A stretch of 64,000 bases of DNA from contig NZ_AP020335.1 in NCBI RefSeq assembly GCF_013340845.1, forward strand, positions 1-64,000, in the 5' to 3' direction. The notes under the pieces were generated by a model that was not told the origin of the DNA, made no database searches, and saw only the letters and a program-made list of their open reading frames with translations. Position numbers and translations under genes: made by a program. Of this stretch, positions 10,160 through 20,575 are shown piece after piece (positions within the stretch are counted from its first letter, which is position 1; each line of letters begins with the position of its first letter). The DNA comes from Hydrogenovibrio marinus (GTDB lineage Bacteria; Pseudomonadota; Gammaproteobacteria; Thiomicrospirales; Thiomicrospiraceae).

Positions 10160-12070
10160 TTAACGCTGTACTGCCAACGTCGCCTCCAACAAAATAGAAT
10201 GTCCAAGCTTCTGTTCAATACGTTGCTTGATATGGTCAATATCCTTATTGCCTAAACTCTTTTGCGAGACCAGTGTCGCTGCAACAAAGTCAGGTTCGCC
10301 TTGCTTACCGTTGCTGACTTTAACATTCCTGATCTCCACGCCATCAACTTCCCAACCTTCCAACGCATACACCATACTCTGCTCAGTCACCATTTGGTGG
10401 AAAGAGATGACCAACGGGATACTAACCAAAATCACAAACGACAAACTCCACGCCATGCCTTTTTTCGCCAAATGGAACGGACTGTATCCCATCAGCAAGA
10501 AGGTCACTGCCGCCGCAAGGACAATGCCGATCAAGTTGGTGACAAACAATAAAGACGCACCATAAAACACGTCAAAATCATACCAACCAATACCAATGCC
10601 CGATACCGCCAAAGGTGGCACCAATGCCACCGCAATCGCCACACCTGCCATGCTCTTAGCAACTTCAGAACGCGCATTGGCGTAGGCGCCCGCCACGCCG
10701 GAGATAATCGCCACGCCTAAGTCCAAAATAGTCGGACTTAACCGCGCGCTGATTTCATGGTTCATCACATGCAAAGGCAGTAGGAACGTGAGGATCGTCC
10801 CACATCCCAGCGCCAGCAAAATACCGATAGAAAGCGTTTTGGCGGAATGAATCATCATATCCGTTTCTTGACGGAGCACCCCCATCGCCAAAGAAATAAT
10901 CGGCGACATCAGCGGAGCGAGAATCATCGCACCGATAATTACTGGCGCCGAATTCGCAAACAGACCCAGTGTGGCCAACAAAGTCGACAACACCATCAGA
11001 ACCACATAGGACTCCGAAAGTTTGGCATTCTCTTTCAGCGTGACAAAGGTTTCTTTGACTTCTTCGGGATCGGCGTGGTGAATCCATGGCAAAGGATAAG
11101 CAACCAGCTCTTCCACCCCTTGTCCAATGGGCAATCCGGAAACTCGAAGTGATTCTTTCAAATCGGTTTGTCCCGACTTTTCAGGCAGCAGTTGCGTCAA
11201 TAATTTTAAGGCATCAACCTGAACTTCAACTTCCACCTTCTCTGCATTATGTTCTTCGCCATTCAGGTAATAATCAACCGTGTTGTTGGATGTCGAAATG
11301 ATCAATTTTTCAGTCTTGATCATGCCCAGATAACTTCTGAGACGATTGTTGTGTCCTTTTCTCGGAAAAACCCGACTAATCAAAAACCTGACCACCTCAG
11401 AAATACTTCTCGGAGCCAGAACGATTGCATTCAGGCTGGACTCGTCTTGCGGTGTTTCGCCGACAATCGACTTGGTAAAATCACTATCAGCAGGGCGGTA
11501 AACAACGGCAATACCCAGTGCTGCGGTATTGATAACTGTCTGCTTGGCGGTTTCCAATCGAAAAGGGTTCAGGCGCGTTTGACTGAGGCTGAATGTCAAT
11601 TTCAACAAGTTCTTTATTTTGCTGAAAAAGCCCAAGTCTACCTGAGAAGCGGATGCCATGGTTTCACGTTTACCCAACATCACCGAGCCGAAAACCAGTT
11701 CACCGTTACAGGTCATTAAATCTGCCAGGTTGGGAGTATCGGTGCTTTGGATATCTTCTAGAGCATCGGGGAGTTTGTTTTTGATAGGGAAACTGCGGTA
11801 GAACCTAATGGCTTCGGGGTGTGGCAACACGCCGACCTGCCAACCACTCTGAGAAGCGGCGGCTAGAAATTGACTCAACTGCACATCACTTAGCCATGCT
11901 AACAATCGGCTATCTTCATCAAATGACGGAGAAGACCCTTCGGCAAACAAATTCTGAAAAGACTGCTGCTCAACATCCCAATCAGCAAGTGACGGTAAAA
12001 CGGTCTCTTCAAATTCCGTTTGCTTGTCAGCATCAAAGACCAGTGTATATTTAAACGCTGATTCTGCCAC
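10160..12070 (-). CDS. DUF389-family multi-pass membrane protein
   Basis: The C-terminal half is a DUF389 (TIGR00341-like) hydrophobic domain with about six to seven membrane segments; typical motifs are SAPVIIGAMILAPLMSPI and AGVAIAVALVPPLAVSGIGI. The N-terminal half is soluble. One stretch (PADSDFTKSI to YLNGEEHNAEKVEVEV) weakly recalls the C-terminal domain of diacylglycerol/lipid kinases, and I leave that open. I chose the GTG at 12068-12070 because a perfect AGGAGG lies four bases before it; the frame is open to a GTG at 12100 that lacks a good RBS. Residues 113-118 (PNLADL) are encoded by a copy of the 18-bp dispersed repeat. It is the last gene of a hemF-hslR-DUF389 group. The function is unknown; transport is an inference from topology. 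Confidence 0.8.
   Translation of the reverse strand: MAESAFKYTLVFDADKQTEFEETVLPSLADWDVEQQSFQNLFAEGSSPSFDEDSRLLAWLSDVQLSQFLAAASQSGWQVGVLPHPEAIRFYRSFPIKNKLPDALEDIQSTDTPNLADLMTCNGELVFGSVMLGKRETMASASQVDLGFFSKIKNLLKLTFSLSQTRLNPFRLETAKQTVINTAALGIAVVYRPADSDFTKSIVGETPQDESSLNAIVLAPRSISEVVRFLISRVFPRKGHNNRLRSYLGMIKTEKLIISTSNNTVDYYLNGEEHNAEKVEVEVQVDALKLLTQLLPEKSGQTDLKESLRVSGLPIGQGVEELVAYPLPWIHHADPEEVKETFVTLKENAKLSESYVVLMVLSTLLATLGLFANSAPVIIGAMILAPLMSPIISLAMGVLRQETDMMIHSAKTLSIGILLALGCGTILTFLLPLHVMNHEISARLSPTILDLGVAIISGVAGAYANARSEVAKSMAGVAIAVALVPPLAVSGIGIGWYDFDVFYGASLLFVTNLIGIVLAAAVTFLLMGYSPFHLAKKGMAWSLSFVILVSIPLVISFHQMVTEQSMVYALEGWEVDGVEIRNVKVSNGKQGEPDFVAATLVSQKSLGNKDIDHIKQRIEQKLGHSILLEATLAVQR
11717..11734 (+). 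repeat. 18-bp dispersed repeat, copy 3, inside a CDS
   Basis: TAAATCTGCCAGGTTGGG differs from the consensus only at its first base. It is the only copy in a gene: on the minus strand it encodes PNLADL in the DUF389 protein and keeps the frame (18 bp = six codons). Confidence 0.8.
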
Positions 12071-12103
12071 TTTGCCTCCTCGGTGTTGGGTAAAACTCAC
12101 CCG

Positions 12104-12490
12104 TTAAAACCCTTTACTGAAGTCCTCAATCTTACGGCGATCCCGTTTGGTCGGCCTTCCAGCGCCTTTCTCACGGAAACCGACCAATGCCATGTCGGGC
12201 ATCGGCTTGCGTTGATTGAGTATTTCTTTGTCTAAGCGATACAGCTTCTCAGCAGCCTCGGCATTGCCACGCTTATCGGATAATGCCAATACTGTGATTT
12301 CAACTTGGCGGTGAGCCTGCGTCACGGTCAAACGGTCATCAGTCGCTAATGTCTTACTCGGCTTGGGCTTCTGCCCGTTCAGCTCGACCTTTCCACCTTT
12401 GATAGCGTCCAATGCTAAACCGCGCGTCTTAAAAAATCGCGCTGCCCACAACCATTTATCAACTCTCAGTTTATCTAACGCTTCGGACAC
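12104..12490 (-). CDS. hslR: Ribosome-associated heat shock protein Hsp15 (S4 domain)
   Basis: Hsp15 binds free 50S subunits that carry a stalled nascent chain and helps recycle them after heat stress. The 128 residues start with the S4 RNA-binding domain (RVDKWLWAARFFKTRGLALDAI, then GGKVELNGQKPKPSK) and end in a basic tail (GRPTKRDRRKIEDF), as in E. coli HslR. The start is a GTG that follows the hemF stop by four bases, so translation is probably coupled to hemF. A GGGAG lies within the end of hemF but is distant. Confidence 0.92.
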   Translation of the reverse strand: MSEALDKLRVDKWLWAARFFKTRGLALDAIKGGKVELNGQKPKPSKTLATDDRLTVTQAHRQVEITVLALSDKRGNAEAAEKLYRLDKEILNQRKPMPDMALVGFREKGAGRPTKRDRRKIEDFSKGF

Positions 12491-12494
12491 GCTT

Positions 12495-13514
<1,020 letters not shown>

Positions 13515-13530
13515 TTACGATTGGTTAACC

Positions 13531-14361
13531 ATGAACTCACTTTCGTTTTTTCACCGCTACAAACCTGCCATCCTGACATTGGTTTTCACTCTACTGGCAA
13601 GTTGTACCAGTAATGTTACCAAGCAGGGAACCGTGGGAGTCCAACGCAGTCAGTTGATGCTGATATCAGAATCAGAAATGGAACAGGGTGCCAATCAGGC
13701 CTATGCTCAGATTCTGGCAAAAGCGAAGAAAGAAAATAAACTCAATAATAATCCGGCGGAATTGAAGCGCCTGCGAGCTATTGCTGATCGACTGATTCCG
13801 CAAACGAAAATTTTCCGCGATGATGCGCCTAAATGGGACTGGCAAGTTAACCTGATTCAATCCAAAGAGTTGAACGCTTGGTGTATGCCTGGAGGTAAGA
13901 TTGCTTTCTATAGCGCCATTATCGATAAATTGCACTTAACCGATGATGAAATCGCCGCCATTATGGGGCACGAAATTTCCCATGCCCTAAGAGAACATGG
14001 TCGAGAGCGCGCATCAGAAGCCATGGTTGGTCAAGCTGGGCTAAACGCATTGAGCTTGATTACTGGCATTCAAGGCCCAGCACTGGATGCCAGCAATATG
14101 GTGATGCAGGCCACTTTCATTCTGCCCAATAGCCGCACACACGAGCAAGAAGCCGACCGCATGGGGGTTGAACTTGCTGCTAGAGCCGGTTATGACCCTT
14201 ATGCGGCGGTACACGTGTGGGAAAAAATGAGTAAGATTTCAAAAGACGCGCCACCGGAAATTCTCAGCACTCACCCATCCAATGCTTCACGAATAGAAGA
14301 TCTAAAACACTACGCTAAACTCGTCGAGCCGCTCTATCTCAAAGCAAAGCAATCCCGTTAA
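13531..14361 (+). CDS. M48-family zinc metallopeptidase, lipoprotein
   Basis: A membrane-anchored periplasmic zinc protease of the LoiP/YggG or BepA-like M48 group. Starting at the ATG at 13531, the signal peptide ends in a lipobox LLASC with lipidation Cys25. The catalytic motif is HEISH (147-151) and the third zinc ligand is expected in THEQEADRMG (about 204-213). LNAWCMPGGKIAFYSAII is the usual conserved strand ahead of it. The 276-residue length fits a single-domain member without TPRs, closer to LoiP than BepA. The frame is open about 15 codons upstream, but that start would spoil the signal peptide. The end overlaps the convergent tsaC stop by four bases. Confidence 0.9.
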   Translation: MNSLSFFHRYKPAILTLVFTLLASCTSNVTKQGTVGVQRSQLMLISESEMEQGANQAYAQILAKAKKENKLNNNPAELKRLRAIADRLIPQTKIFRDDAPKWDWQVNLIQSKELNAWCMPGGKIAFYSAIIDKLHLTDDEIAAIMGHEISHALREHGRERASEAMVGQAGLNALSLITGIQGPALDASNMVMQATFILPNSRTHEQEADRMGVELAARAGYDPYAAVHVWEKMSKISKDAPPEILSTHPSNASRIEDLKHYAKLVEPLYLKAKQSR

Positions 14362-14912
14362 CGGATTCTCGCCATCGTTTGCGCATCCCAGATTTGGGAA
14401 GGTTCGGAAAGACCACTCAAACACCCTTCCAGTATCGGAATGTCAGGAAAAGTGTCGTGACAAACTGCACGATTTTTGATCGGCGGTTGTCCACTTAAAT
14501 TGGCACTAGTAGACACCAAAGGCATATCGAGCGCATCACAAAGCGCTTTGACTTGAGGGTGATGCGTCACACGAATCGCAACCGTATCACGTCCACCGGT
14601 AATCCAGTCTGGAACGGCTTCAGTAGCCGGTAAAATCCAAGTTGTCGGTCTAAGGATCGACTCCCAGGAATTGAGTACATTTTGTGTCCAGGGTTGATAA
14701 AAAATATCGGCCAAATCTTTAACTTGCTGCACCGTTGATGCGATGAGTATGACACCTTTTTCAACGGGTCTTTGTTTGGCATCCAACAGCTTTTCAAATG
14801 CTTGCTGATTGAAAGGATCGCAACCTAGCCCATAAACGCCTTCTGTCGGATACGCCAGAATCTCTCCAGCTTGTATAAGCGCCATCGCTTGTGTGATGTT
14901 GATATCTTTCAA
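14358..14912 (-). CDS. tsaC: Threonylcarbamoyl-AMP synthase (TsaC/YrdC)
   Basis: It makes threonylcarbamoyl-adenylate from threonine, bicarbonate and ATP, the first step of t6A37 modification of ANN-decoding tRNAs. Conserved elements are ILAYPTEGVYGLGCDP, KQRPVEKGVILIA, DTVAIRVTHHP and PLVSTSANLSGQPP. I take the TTG at 14910-14912 as the start because AGAGG lies eight bases before it and it yields 184 residues (E. coli 190). The frame stays open to another TTG at 14990, which would add an unconserved tail. It is convergent with the M48 gene. Confidence 0.92.
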   Translation of the reverse strand: MKDINITQAMALIQAGEILAYPTEGVYGLGCDPFNQQAFEKLLDAKQRPVEKGVILIASTVQQVKDLADIFYQPWTQNVLNSWESILRPTTWILPATEAVPDWITGGRDTVAIRVTHHPQVKALCDALDMPLVSTSANLSGQPPIKNRAVCHDTFPDIPILEGCLSGLSEPSQIWDAQTMARIR

Positions 14913-15085
14913 TGAATTAACCTCTAAATTTCCGGCATCTATTTTATCCAAAAATCTGCGGAAAATCCCTCCAAGCACATCAATATACAAAATGAAGAGG
15001 GATAAGCATCACTTCGTACTAAGCTTGCCTTATACAAAAATTTCTTTTAATATTAACGATTTAAACCGCTAACGAACATACGTTA

Positions 15086-16390
15086 ATGAAGACGAAATCC
15101 ATCGAACAACCCGATGAAAACCGCCTCTCGTGGCTAGCACGCAATCTATATAATCAGTGGTGGATATTAGCGGCTTTTCTGTTTTCCGTCGCCTTAGTCA
15201 TTATCATGGCCATTTCTGCACAACGTTTGACCGAGCGCACCATCGATAACGCCGCAAAAATGGCCAATCTTCAGTATGAAAAACTCCATAACCTATTAAA
15301 CCTCCACCTGTCTGGGCAAAATCGTACCGTCAACCTCAGCTTGATATTGATGCTTGAAGATCCCTTCGAACAAGATAAGGCGATGACCGCGTTTTATCAA
15401 AGCGGACGCAACTATACCATTCACCGAGATAAACTGGCCGAGTTGGTGCAAGGCGACCCAACCGAAATGCATTGGGTGGATCAAATCAATGCCATGGCGA
15501 AAATCACGGGGCCGTTGCAAGACCGCATCGCCAACATGGCGTTGGACGACCAACGTGCTCAAGGCATCGAGCTCTTAACACATGAAGTGATACCACAACT
15601 CAATACATTTAGTGAGAAAGTTAACGACTTTTCCCGTGATCAGGCACAAGACACCAAGCAGTTGATTACTGAAGCCAAACACCAAGTCGACAATATGGTG
15701 CATGTCATCATTATCTTCACGCTACTGATTGTCTTCACGAGTGTCGTATTAGCTTTTATCATCGGTCGTAAGTTTCTGCGCATGAATCAACGCCTCAACC
15801 AGGCGAATGAAACCCTGGAAAAAGAAGTGGAAAATCGTACCCGCAAGCTTTATGAAACCAAGGAAGCATTGCTGGAAAAAAACCGTATTCTCGAAGAATT
15901 GTCGATTACCGACCCTCTGACACAATTGTATAACCGCTTAAAAATGGAAAGCTTGCTGGAAACTTTTCAGCAAGAGTTTGAACAAAAAAATACGCCTTTC
16001 AGTCTGTTGTTGATTGATTTGGATTTCTTCAAGTCCATCAACGACTCTTTCGGTCACAATCAAGGTGATCAAGTTCTAATTGAGTTATCGGTTTGCTTGA
16101 AGCTGTTTTTCAACGAGAATGCCCACTTGGGTCGTTGGGGTGGTGAGGAGTTTATCGTGATGATGGAAAACAGCGATTTGACCATCGCTGAACAAACCGC
16201 AGACGCCTTCCGCAAGCTGGTGGAAGATCACGAATTTTCTATTGCCAAACCCTTGACCGTCAGTATCGGAATTGCATCCATCAAACCAAACGAACCGATT
16301 GCGGAGTTCATCCATCGTGCAGATATGGCACTTTACAGCGCCAAGCACAATGGACGAAATCAAATCCGTACTGAAGCCTCAGCCAAATAA
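15086..16390 (+). CDS. Membrane-bound diguanylate cyclase (GGDEF)
   Basis: It makes c-di-GMP from two GTP. The 434 residues comprise an N-terminal TM helix (about 25-46), a roughly 160-residue periplasmic helical region resembling a four-helix-bundle sensor, a second TM helix (about 206-228), a coiled coil (about 235-275) and a GGDEF domain. The active site is GGEEF (352-356), preceded by DLDFFKSINDSFGHNQGDQ. The inhibitory I-site RxxD is absent: the equivalent position reads NENA. Product inhibition at that site is therefore not expected. No EAL domain follows. The ligand is unknown, and the gene appears monocistronic. Confidence 0.92.
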   Translation: MKTKSIEQPDENRLSWLARNLYNQWWILAAFLFSVALVIIMAISAQRLTERTIDNAAKMANLQYEKLHNLLNLHLSGQNRTVNLSLILMLEDPFEQDKAMTAFYQSGRNYTIHRDKLAELVQGDPTEMHWVDQINAMAKITGPLQDRIANMALDDQRAQGIELLTHEVIPQLNTFSEKVNDFSRDQAQDTKQLITEAKHQVDNMVHVIIIFTLLIVFTSVVLAFIIGRKFLRMNQRLNQANETLEKEVENRTRKLYETKEALLEKNRILEELSITDPLTQLYNRLKMESLLETFQQEFEQKNTPFSLLLIDLDFFKSINDSFGHNQGDQVLIELSVCLKLFFNENAHLGRWGGEEFIVMMENSDLTIAEQTADAFRKLVEDHEFSIAKPLTVSIGIASIKPNEPIAEFIHRADMALYSAKHNGRNQIRTEASAK

Positions 16391-16432
16391 ACAGATTGGC
16401 GGGAAAACGATACTTTCCAAAGAAATTGCAAA

Positions 16433-16759
16433 TTACTTGAAGTATTTGTCCATCTCTTCGTAAACCAAGTCGATATACATCAATTTAGGTCCACCGCCCA
16501 TCACAACCGCCATCATTGCAGCTTCAAGCATTTCTTCTTTTGTTGCCTTAGCGTCGACACAATCTTTGACATGAACGGCAATACACCAGCTACATTGAAA
16601 CGCTACCGCCAAAGACAACAACATCAAATGTTTGGTTTTCTCTTCCAGCGCGCCTGGTTGCTCAGCCGCCGCAATAAATGCCATAAAATTTCCGACCGCT
16701 TGCGGCATATCTTCAGATAACCGCTGAATCGTCGCACCTGCTTCTTGTAACTTCTCCAT
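16433..16759 (-). CDS. Carboxymuconolactone decarboxylase/AhpD-like protein
   Basis: A 108-residue all-helical protein with the AhpD-type redox motif CSWCIAVH (Cys56, Cys59, His63), which in characterised relatives takes part in peroxide reduction as a disulfide carrier. It lacks the long form of true aromatic-ring CMDs. The start is the ATG at 16759, with GGAGGG seven bases upstream; a TTG 15 bases earlier is open but overlaps that RBS. It is probably a small cytosolic disulfide reductase, partner unknown. Confidence 0.85.
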   Translation of the reverse strand: MEKLQEAGATIQRLSEDMPQAVGNFMAFIAAAEQPGALEEKTKHLMLLSLAVAFQCSWCIAVHVKDCVDAKATKEEMLEAAMMAVVMGGGPKLMYIDLVYEEMDKYFK

Positions 16760-16920
16760 TCCGATACCCTCCAATGATTTTGTCCAAGTGTGAAACCACT
16801 CGATTTCCCATCATACGCTTGGCATAAAGGAAAATAAATTCTTGTTTCTTTAAATAAAATGAACCTTGTGCTAAATCAATTCTAGGTCTCAATTCGCTGC
16901 TCAAGTTATGATAGTCAGAT

Positions 16921-16938
16921 CCCAACCTGGCAGATTTT
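16921..16938 (-). repeat. 18-bp dispersed repeat, copy 4
   Basis: An exact copy (CCCAACCTGGCAGATTTT on the plus strand) in the gap between divergent genes, 46 bp upstream of the DUF3147 gene that opens a long operon. A TATGAT at 16907-16912 lies just before it. Confidence 0.9.
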
Positions 16939-16984
16939 CATTCTCCATTTTGCACCGTTAACTTAACCATCAATAGGAGCATTC

Positions 16985-17335
16985 ATGTTCTATTACCTCA
17001 TTAAAGTCCTTATTTCGGCTGTACTGATTGTGGCGATTGCGGAAACCGCTAAGCGTAGCAGTGTATTTGGTGCCTTAGTCGCTTCTTTACCCCTGGTGTC
17101 GATTTTGGCGATGTTCTGGCTGTACCATGACACGCAGGACGTACAAAAAATTTCCGAGCTGTCCTACCAAATCATTTGGCTGGTGATTCCCTCTTTTATC
17201 TTCTTCATTGCCTTGCCGGTTTTATTAAAAAATGGCTTACATTTTTATTTGAGTGCGCTAATATCAATGCTAATGACCGCTGGCGGTTATTTCTTAATGC
17301 TGATTGCCTTGAAAGCCTTTGGAATCAAGGTATAA
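16985..17335 (+). CDS. DUF3147-family small membrane protein
   Basis: A 116-residue protein with four predicted TM helices (about 5-22, 28-46, 60-80 and 88-108) and the family-typical AETAKRSSVFGALVASLPLVS near residue 20. The function is unknown. An ATAGGAG RBS lies before the ATG. It is the first gene of a plus-strand run whose members are separated by 20-50 bp or overlap. Confidence 0.8.
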   Translation: MFYYLIKVLISAVLIVAIAETAKRSSVFGALVASLPLVSILAMFWLYHDTQDVQKISELSYQIIWLVIPSFIFFIALPVLLKNGLHFYLSALISMLMTAGGYFLMLIALKAFGIKV

Positions 17336-17363
17336 CTTGGAGGTAGAAAGGGTTCTTCCGCTT

Positions 17364-18461
17364 ATGACATCTCACAGATTCGTCCAAACATTTTTTTCGA
17401 TCACTTGCTTCATCCTGCTGCTTACCGGCTTACCACAAACCGCTTGGGCGGAAGATAAAGCGCAATCCGCCACCTTGAATCCAAACCCGGAAGGCAGTGC
17501 CGTCATCCTACTCTACCACCGTTTTGGGGAAGATAAGTTGCCCAGCACCAGCATTCGATTGGATCAATTTGACGCTCAACTTGACTATCTTGCTGACAAC
17601 CATTTCCATGTCTGGTCACTGTCCAAACTGGTCGCCGCATTGAAAAATCATACTCCAATTCCTGAAAAGACCGTGGTGCTGACGGTGGACGATGCCTGGA
17701 AGAGCGTCTATACCGCAGCCTATCCACGCATGAAAGCCAGAGGCTGGCCAATGACGATATTCGTCAATACAAGCCCTGTGGACAAGGGCTATAAATCCAA
17801 CATGACTTGGGATCAAATGCGAGAAATGCAACAGCATGGCATGGAGTTCGCCAACCACACCAAAACCCATGATTTCTTGATTCAAACCGGTAATGAAAGT
17901 CTCACCGCATGGCATAAGCGCGTGGAAGATGACATCAACGCTGCACAAGCAAGATTGAAAAAAGAGCTGGGAACCAATAGTAACGACATGAAACTCTTGT
18001 CGTACCCTTATGGCGAGTTTTCCGAAGGCTTGGCACAACAGGTGAAACAAATGGGTTACACCGCCGTTGCACAAAATTCCGGAGCCGTCGGCTATGACTC
18101 GAACATGCTCGCGCTGATGCGTTTTCCGATGAGTGAAACTTATGGCGACATCAAGTCTTTCAAAGTCAAAGTGAACACTCAAGTGTTGCCGGTAAAACAT
18201 TATGAACCTTTCGATCCAGAGGTCAAACAAAACCCGCCAAGACTCACTTTGCACTTCGCGACGCCACAAAAAGGCATACAATGTTTTAATCATAAAGGTG
18301 AGCCCTTGCAGCTCCGCTGGGAAACTCCCTTGACGCTGGTTGTGCAAGATAAGGAAAAACTGTCACCACCGCGTGATCGCTATGCTTGTACTCAGCCAAC
18401 AGCAGATGGCAAATGGCGCTGGTTCAGTCATTCATGGATTATTCAGGAAAAACGCGACTAG
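17364..18461 (+). CDS. Exported polysaccharide deacetylase (NodB domain, CE4)
   Basis: The start at 17364 gives a signal peptide ending at TAWAEDK. The NodB homology domain begins at VILLYHRF. Catalytic and metal motifs are TVDDA (Asp109-Asp110), NHTKTH (His165, His169) and LLSYPYGEF. CE4 enzymes remove acetyl groups from chitin-like or peptidoglycan sugars; PgaB-type members act on biofilm poly-GlcNAc. The C-terminal roughly 130 residues have no obvious domain. The 365 residues and periplasmic location suggest cell-wall or exopolysaccharide modification. It is the second gene of the operon, 28 bp after DUF3147. Confidence 0.88.
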   Translation: MTSHRFVQTFFSITCFILLLTGLPQTAWAEDKAQSATLNPNPEGSAVILLYHRFGEDKLPSTSIRLDQFDAQLDYLADNHFHVWSLSKLVAALKNHTPIPEKTVVLTVDDAWKSVYTAAYPRMKARGWPMTIFVNTSPVDKGYKSNMTWDQMREMQQHGMEFANHTKTHDFLIQTGNESLTAWHKRVEDDINAAQARLKKELGTNSNDMKLLSYPYGEFSEGLAQQVKQMGYTAVAQNSGAVGYDSNMLALMRFPMSETYGDIKSFKVKVNTQVLPVKHYEPFDPEVKQNPPRLTLHFATPQKGIQCFNHKGEPLQLRWETPLTLVVQDKEKLSPPRDRYACTQPTADGKWRWFSHSWIIQEKRD

Positions 18462-18513
18462 CTGTCTGATAGCGAATGGACAATCAACACCAAGAATAAA
18501 GGGACGGACAACT

Positions 18514-19134
18514 ATGGAAGTTGGTGTTTTTATTTCTTTTATCGGCATCACGGTACTGATTGCACTATCACCTGGGCCGGATAATCTGTATGTGTTGATG
18601 CAATCCGTTCTGCATGGACACTCCGCCGGCATTTCGGTAACGATGGGGTTATGCACGGGATTGATGGTGCATACCACTGCCGTTTCACTCGGGCTAGCAG
18701 CATTATTGATGAGTTCCGTCACCGCATTCACTCTGTTGAAAATTGTGGGGGCGCTGTATTTGCTGTATCTGGCATGGCAGGCATTCAAAGCCGGACAACT
18801 CCAACTCTCAGCAACGAAAACACCCATGCTTTCCCCATGGAAACTCTATCGCCGTGGCGTATTCATGAACCTGTCCAACCCGAAAGTCTCGCTTTTCTTT
18901 CTCGCATTTTTACCTCAATTTGTTTCTGTCGAACACGGCAATGTTTCACAACAAATCTGGTTGATGGGATTCACGACCATTGTGGTGACCTTTCTGGTTT
19001 TTAGTTCTATTGCGTTGTTATCCGGGCGATTGAAACAGCTGAACACTTCTCCAAAAGCGCAGCGACTTCTGTACCGCATCACAGCATTCATTTTTGTCGG
19101 TTTGGCTGCGAAACTACTTTCCAGTCAACCCTGA
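18514..19134 (+). CDS. LysE/RhtB-family amino acid exporter
   Basis: A 206-residue inner-membrane exporter with about six TM helices. The N-terminal LIALSPGPDNLYVLMQS is the hallmark LysE/RhtB segment, and LYLLYLAWQAFKAG and NLSNPKVSLFFLAFLPQFV are also typical. Family members export amino acids such as threonine, homoserine lactone, leucine or lysine; the substrate cannot be told here. The ATG at 18514 is the natural start; the open frame upstream overlaps the preceding gene. Confidence 0.9.
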   Translation: MEVGVFISFIGITVLIALSPGPDNLYVLMQSVLHGHSAGISVTMGLCTGLMVHTTAVSLGLAALLMSSVTAFTLLKIVGALYLLYLAWQAFKAGQLQLSATKTPMLSPWKLYRRGVFMNLSNPKVSLFFLAFLPQFVSVEHGNVSQQIWLMGFTTIVVTFLVFSSIALLSGRLKQLNTSPKAQRLLYRITAFIFVGLAAKLLSSQP

Positions 19135-19155
19135 ACACTGAACAAGGAGACATTT

Positions 19156-20553
19156 ATGATTCCGATTCAATCTTTTGGTGCCGCTGAAACCGTTACCGGC
19201 TCCTGCCACTTAGTACGTTTCAAATCAGGTCCCGTCGTATTAATCGACTGTGGCATGTTCCAAGGCCACACCGACCATGAAAATAGTGATGACTTTGGCT
19301 TTGACCCTCGTGAAGTGGATATCTTGCTGGTCACCCATGCTCACCTCGACCACGTGGGCCGAATTCCGAAGTTGGTGAAAGAGGGATTTGACGGGCGCAT
19401 TATCAGCCTGCGTGCTACCTTAGAGCTGGCGGAAGTCATCATGCTCGACAGCGCCAAAATTATGCAGGAAGACTACAAAACTGACCTGAAAAAGGCGCAA
19501 CGTCGCGGTGAAGAAGACAAGGTAACACCACCTTTGTATGATATGGACGATGTAGGTGATGTCTTCAACCTATCGATTCAATATGCTGACTACAACAAAC
19601 CGATTAGTCTTTCAAAAGGCATCAAGGCGACCTTCCATAACGCCGGCCATATTTTGGGTTCGGCAAGTATTCAGATTGACTACGAGGAAGATTCCACCAC
19701 TAAAACTATCGTTTTCTCCGGTGATTTGGGAAATAAGAAAGATTTGATTCTCCCTCCGCCAGAAAGCGTCCGTAATGGTGATGCACTCTATATCGAATCC
19801 ACCTATGGGGATCGCAACCACCGTTCCTTGACCGAGAGTATCGAAGAGTTCAAGACCGCCATCAAAGACACCTTAATCAATCAAGGGAATGTCCTGATCC
19901 CGTCTTTTGCTATTGAGCGTACCCAGGAAATATTGCTGTTGCTCAAACAAATGTACTACGACAAAACGCTGCCAGAGTGCAAAATCTTTGTCGACTCCCC
20001 CATGGCGATTCGTGCCACACGCATCTATAGCCAATATGTTCAGGAGTTGAATGAAGACGCACAAGCCTTTTTAGAACAAGATGGTTCGGTGTTCGACTTT
20101 CCATATCTTCACTACACCTTGAAAGGCGAAGAGTCCATGGCGATCAATGACATTGAAAGCGGCTGTATCATCATCGCCGGTAGCGGTATGTGTACTGGAG
20201 GTCGGATTTTGCACCACTTCAAACATCGCCTGTGGAATGCACGAAACAGTGTTATTTTCGTCGGTTATCAAGCCGTAGGCACACTGGGTCGTCTGATGGT
20301 GGACGGTGCCGAAACCATCCGCATCTACCGTGAAGAAATTAAAGTCCGCGCCAAGACCTATATGATCAACGGGTTTTCCGCGCATGCTGACCAAAAAGAA
20401 TTGCTGGAATGGATTGGACAATTCCAACATCTGGAAAAGGTATTCCTAATTCATGGCGAAAGAGACAAGCAGGAAATTTTCAAAACCGCTATTCAAGACC
20501 GATTCAACAAAACCGTGCATATTGTGGAGCATGGCGAAGAAGTCTGGGTTTAA
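19156..20553 (+). CDS. MBL-fold/beta-CASP RNA-processing exonuclease
   Basis: A 465-residue metallo-beta-lactamase fold protein of the CPSF73-like beta-CASP group. The zinc motif is HAHLDH (His61, His63, Asp65, His66). Further ligands appear in HNAGHILGSAS, SGDLG and the C-terminal FSAHAD; the C-terminal RNA-specificity domain covers the last roughly 60 residues (HGE in VFLIHGERD). Characterised relatives cut or degrade RNA. AAGGAGA precedes the ATG. It lies inside a mixed transporter/envelope operon, so its substrate is not suggested by context. Confidence 0.9.
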   Translation: MIPIQSFGAAETVTGSCHLVRFKSGPVVLIDCGMFQGHTDHENSDDFGFDPREVDILLVTHAHLDHVGRIPKLVKEGFDGRIISLRATLELAEVIMLDSAKIMQEDYKTDLKKAQRRGEEDKVTPPLYDMDDVGDVFNLSIQYADYNKPISLSKGIKATFHNAGHILGSASIQIDYEEDSTTKTIVFSGDLGNKKDLILPPPESVRNGDALYIESTYGDRNHRSLTESIEEFKTAIKDTLINQGNVLIPSFAIERTQEILLLLKQMYYDKTLPECKIFVDSPMAIRATRIYSQYVQELNEDAQAFLEQDGSVFDFPYLHYTLKGEESMAINDIESGCIIIAGSGMCTGGRILHHFKHRLWNARNSVIFVGYQAVGTLGRLMVDGAETIRIYREEIKVRAKTYMINGFSAHADQKELLEWIGQFQHLEKVFLIHGERDKQEIFKTAIQDRFNKTVHIVEHGEEVWV

Positions 20554-20575
20554 GCACAACTGAAAAGGAGAGATG

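Noticed and set aside
17616-18347. A 243-codon antisense frame within the polysaccharide deacetylase gene
   Set aside because: It is the mirror of a well-supported CE4 gene with complete catalytic motifs. The antisense product has no recognisable domain and no RBS.
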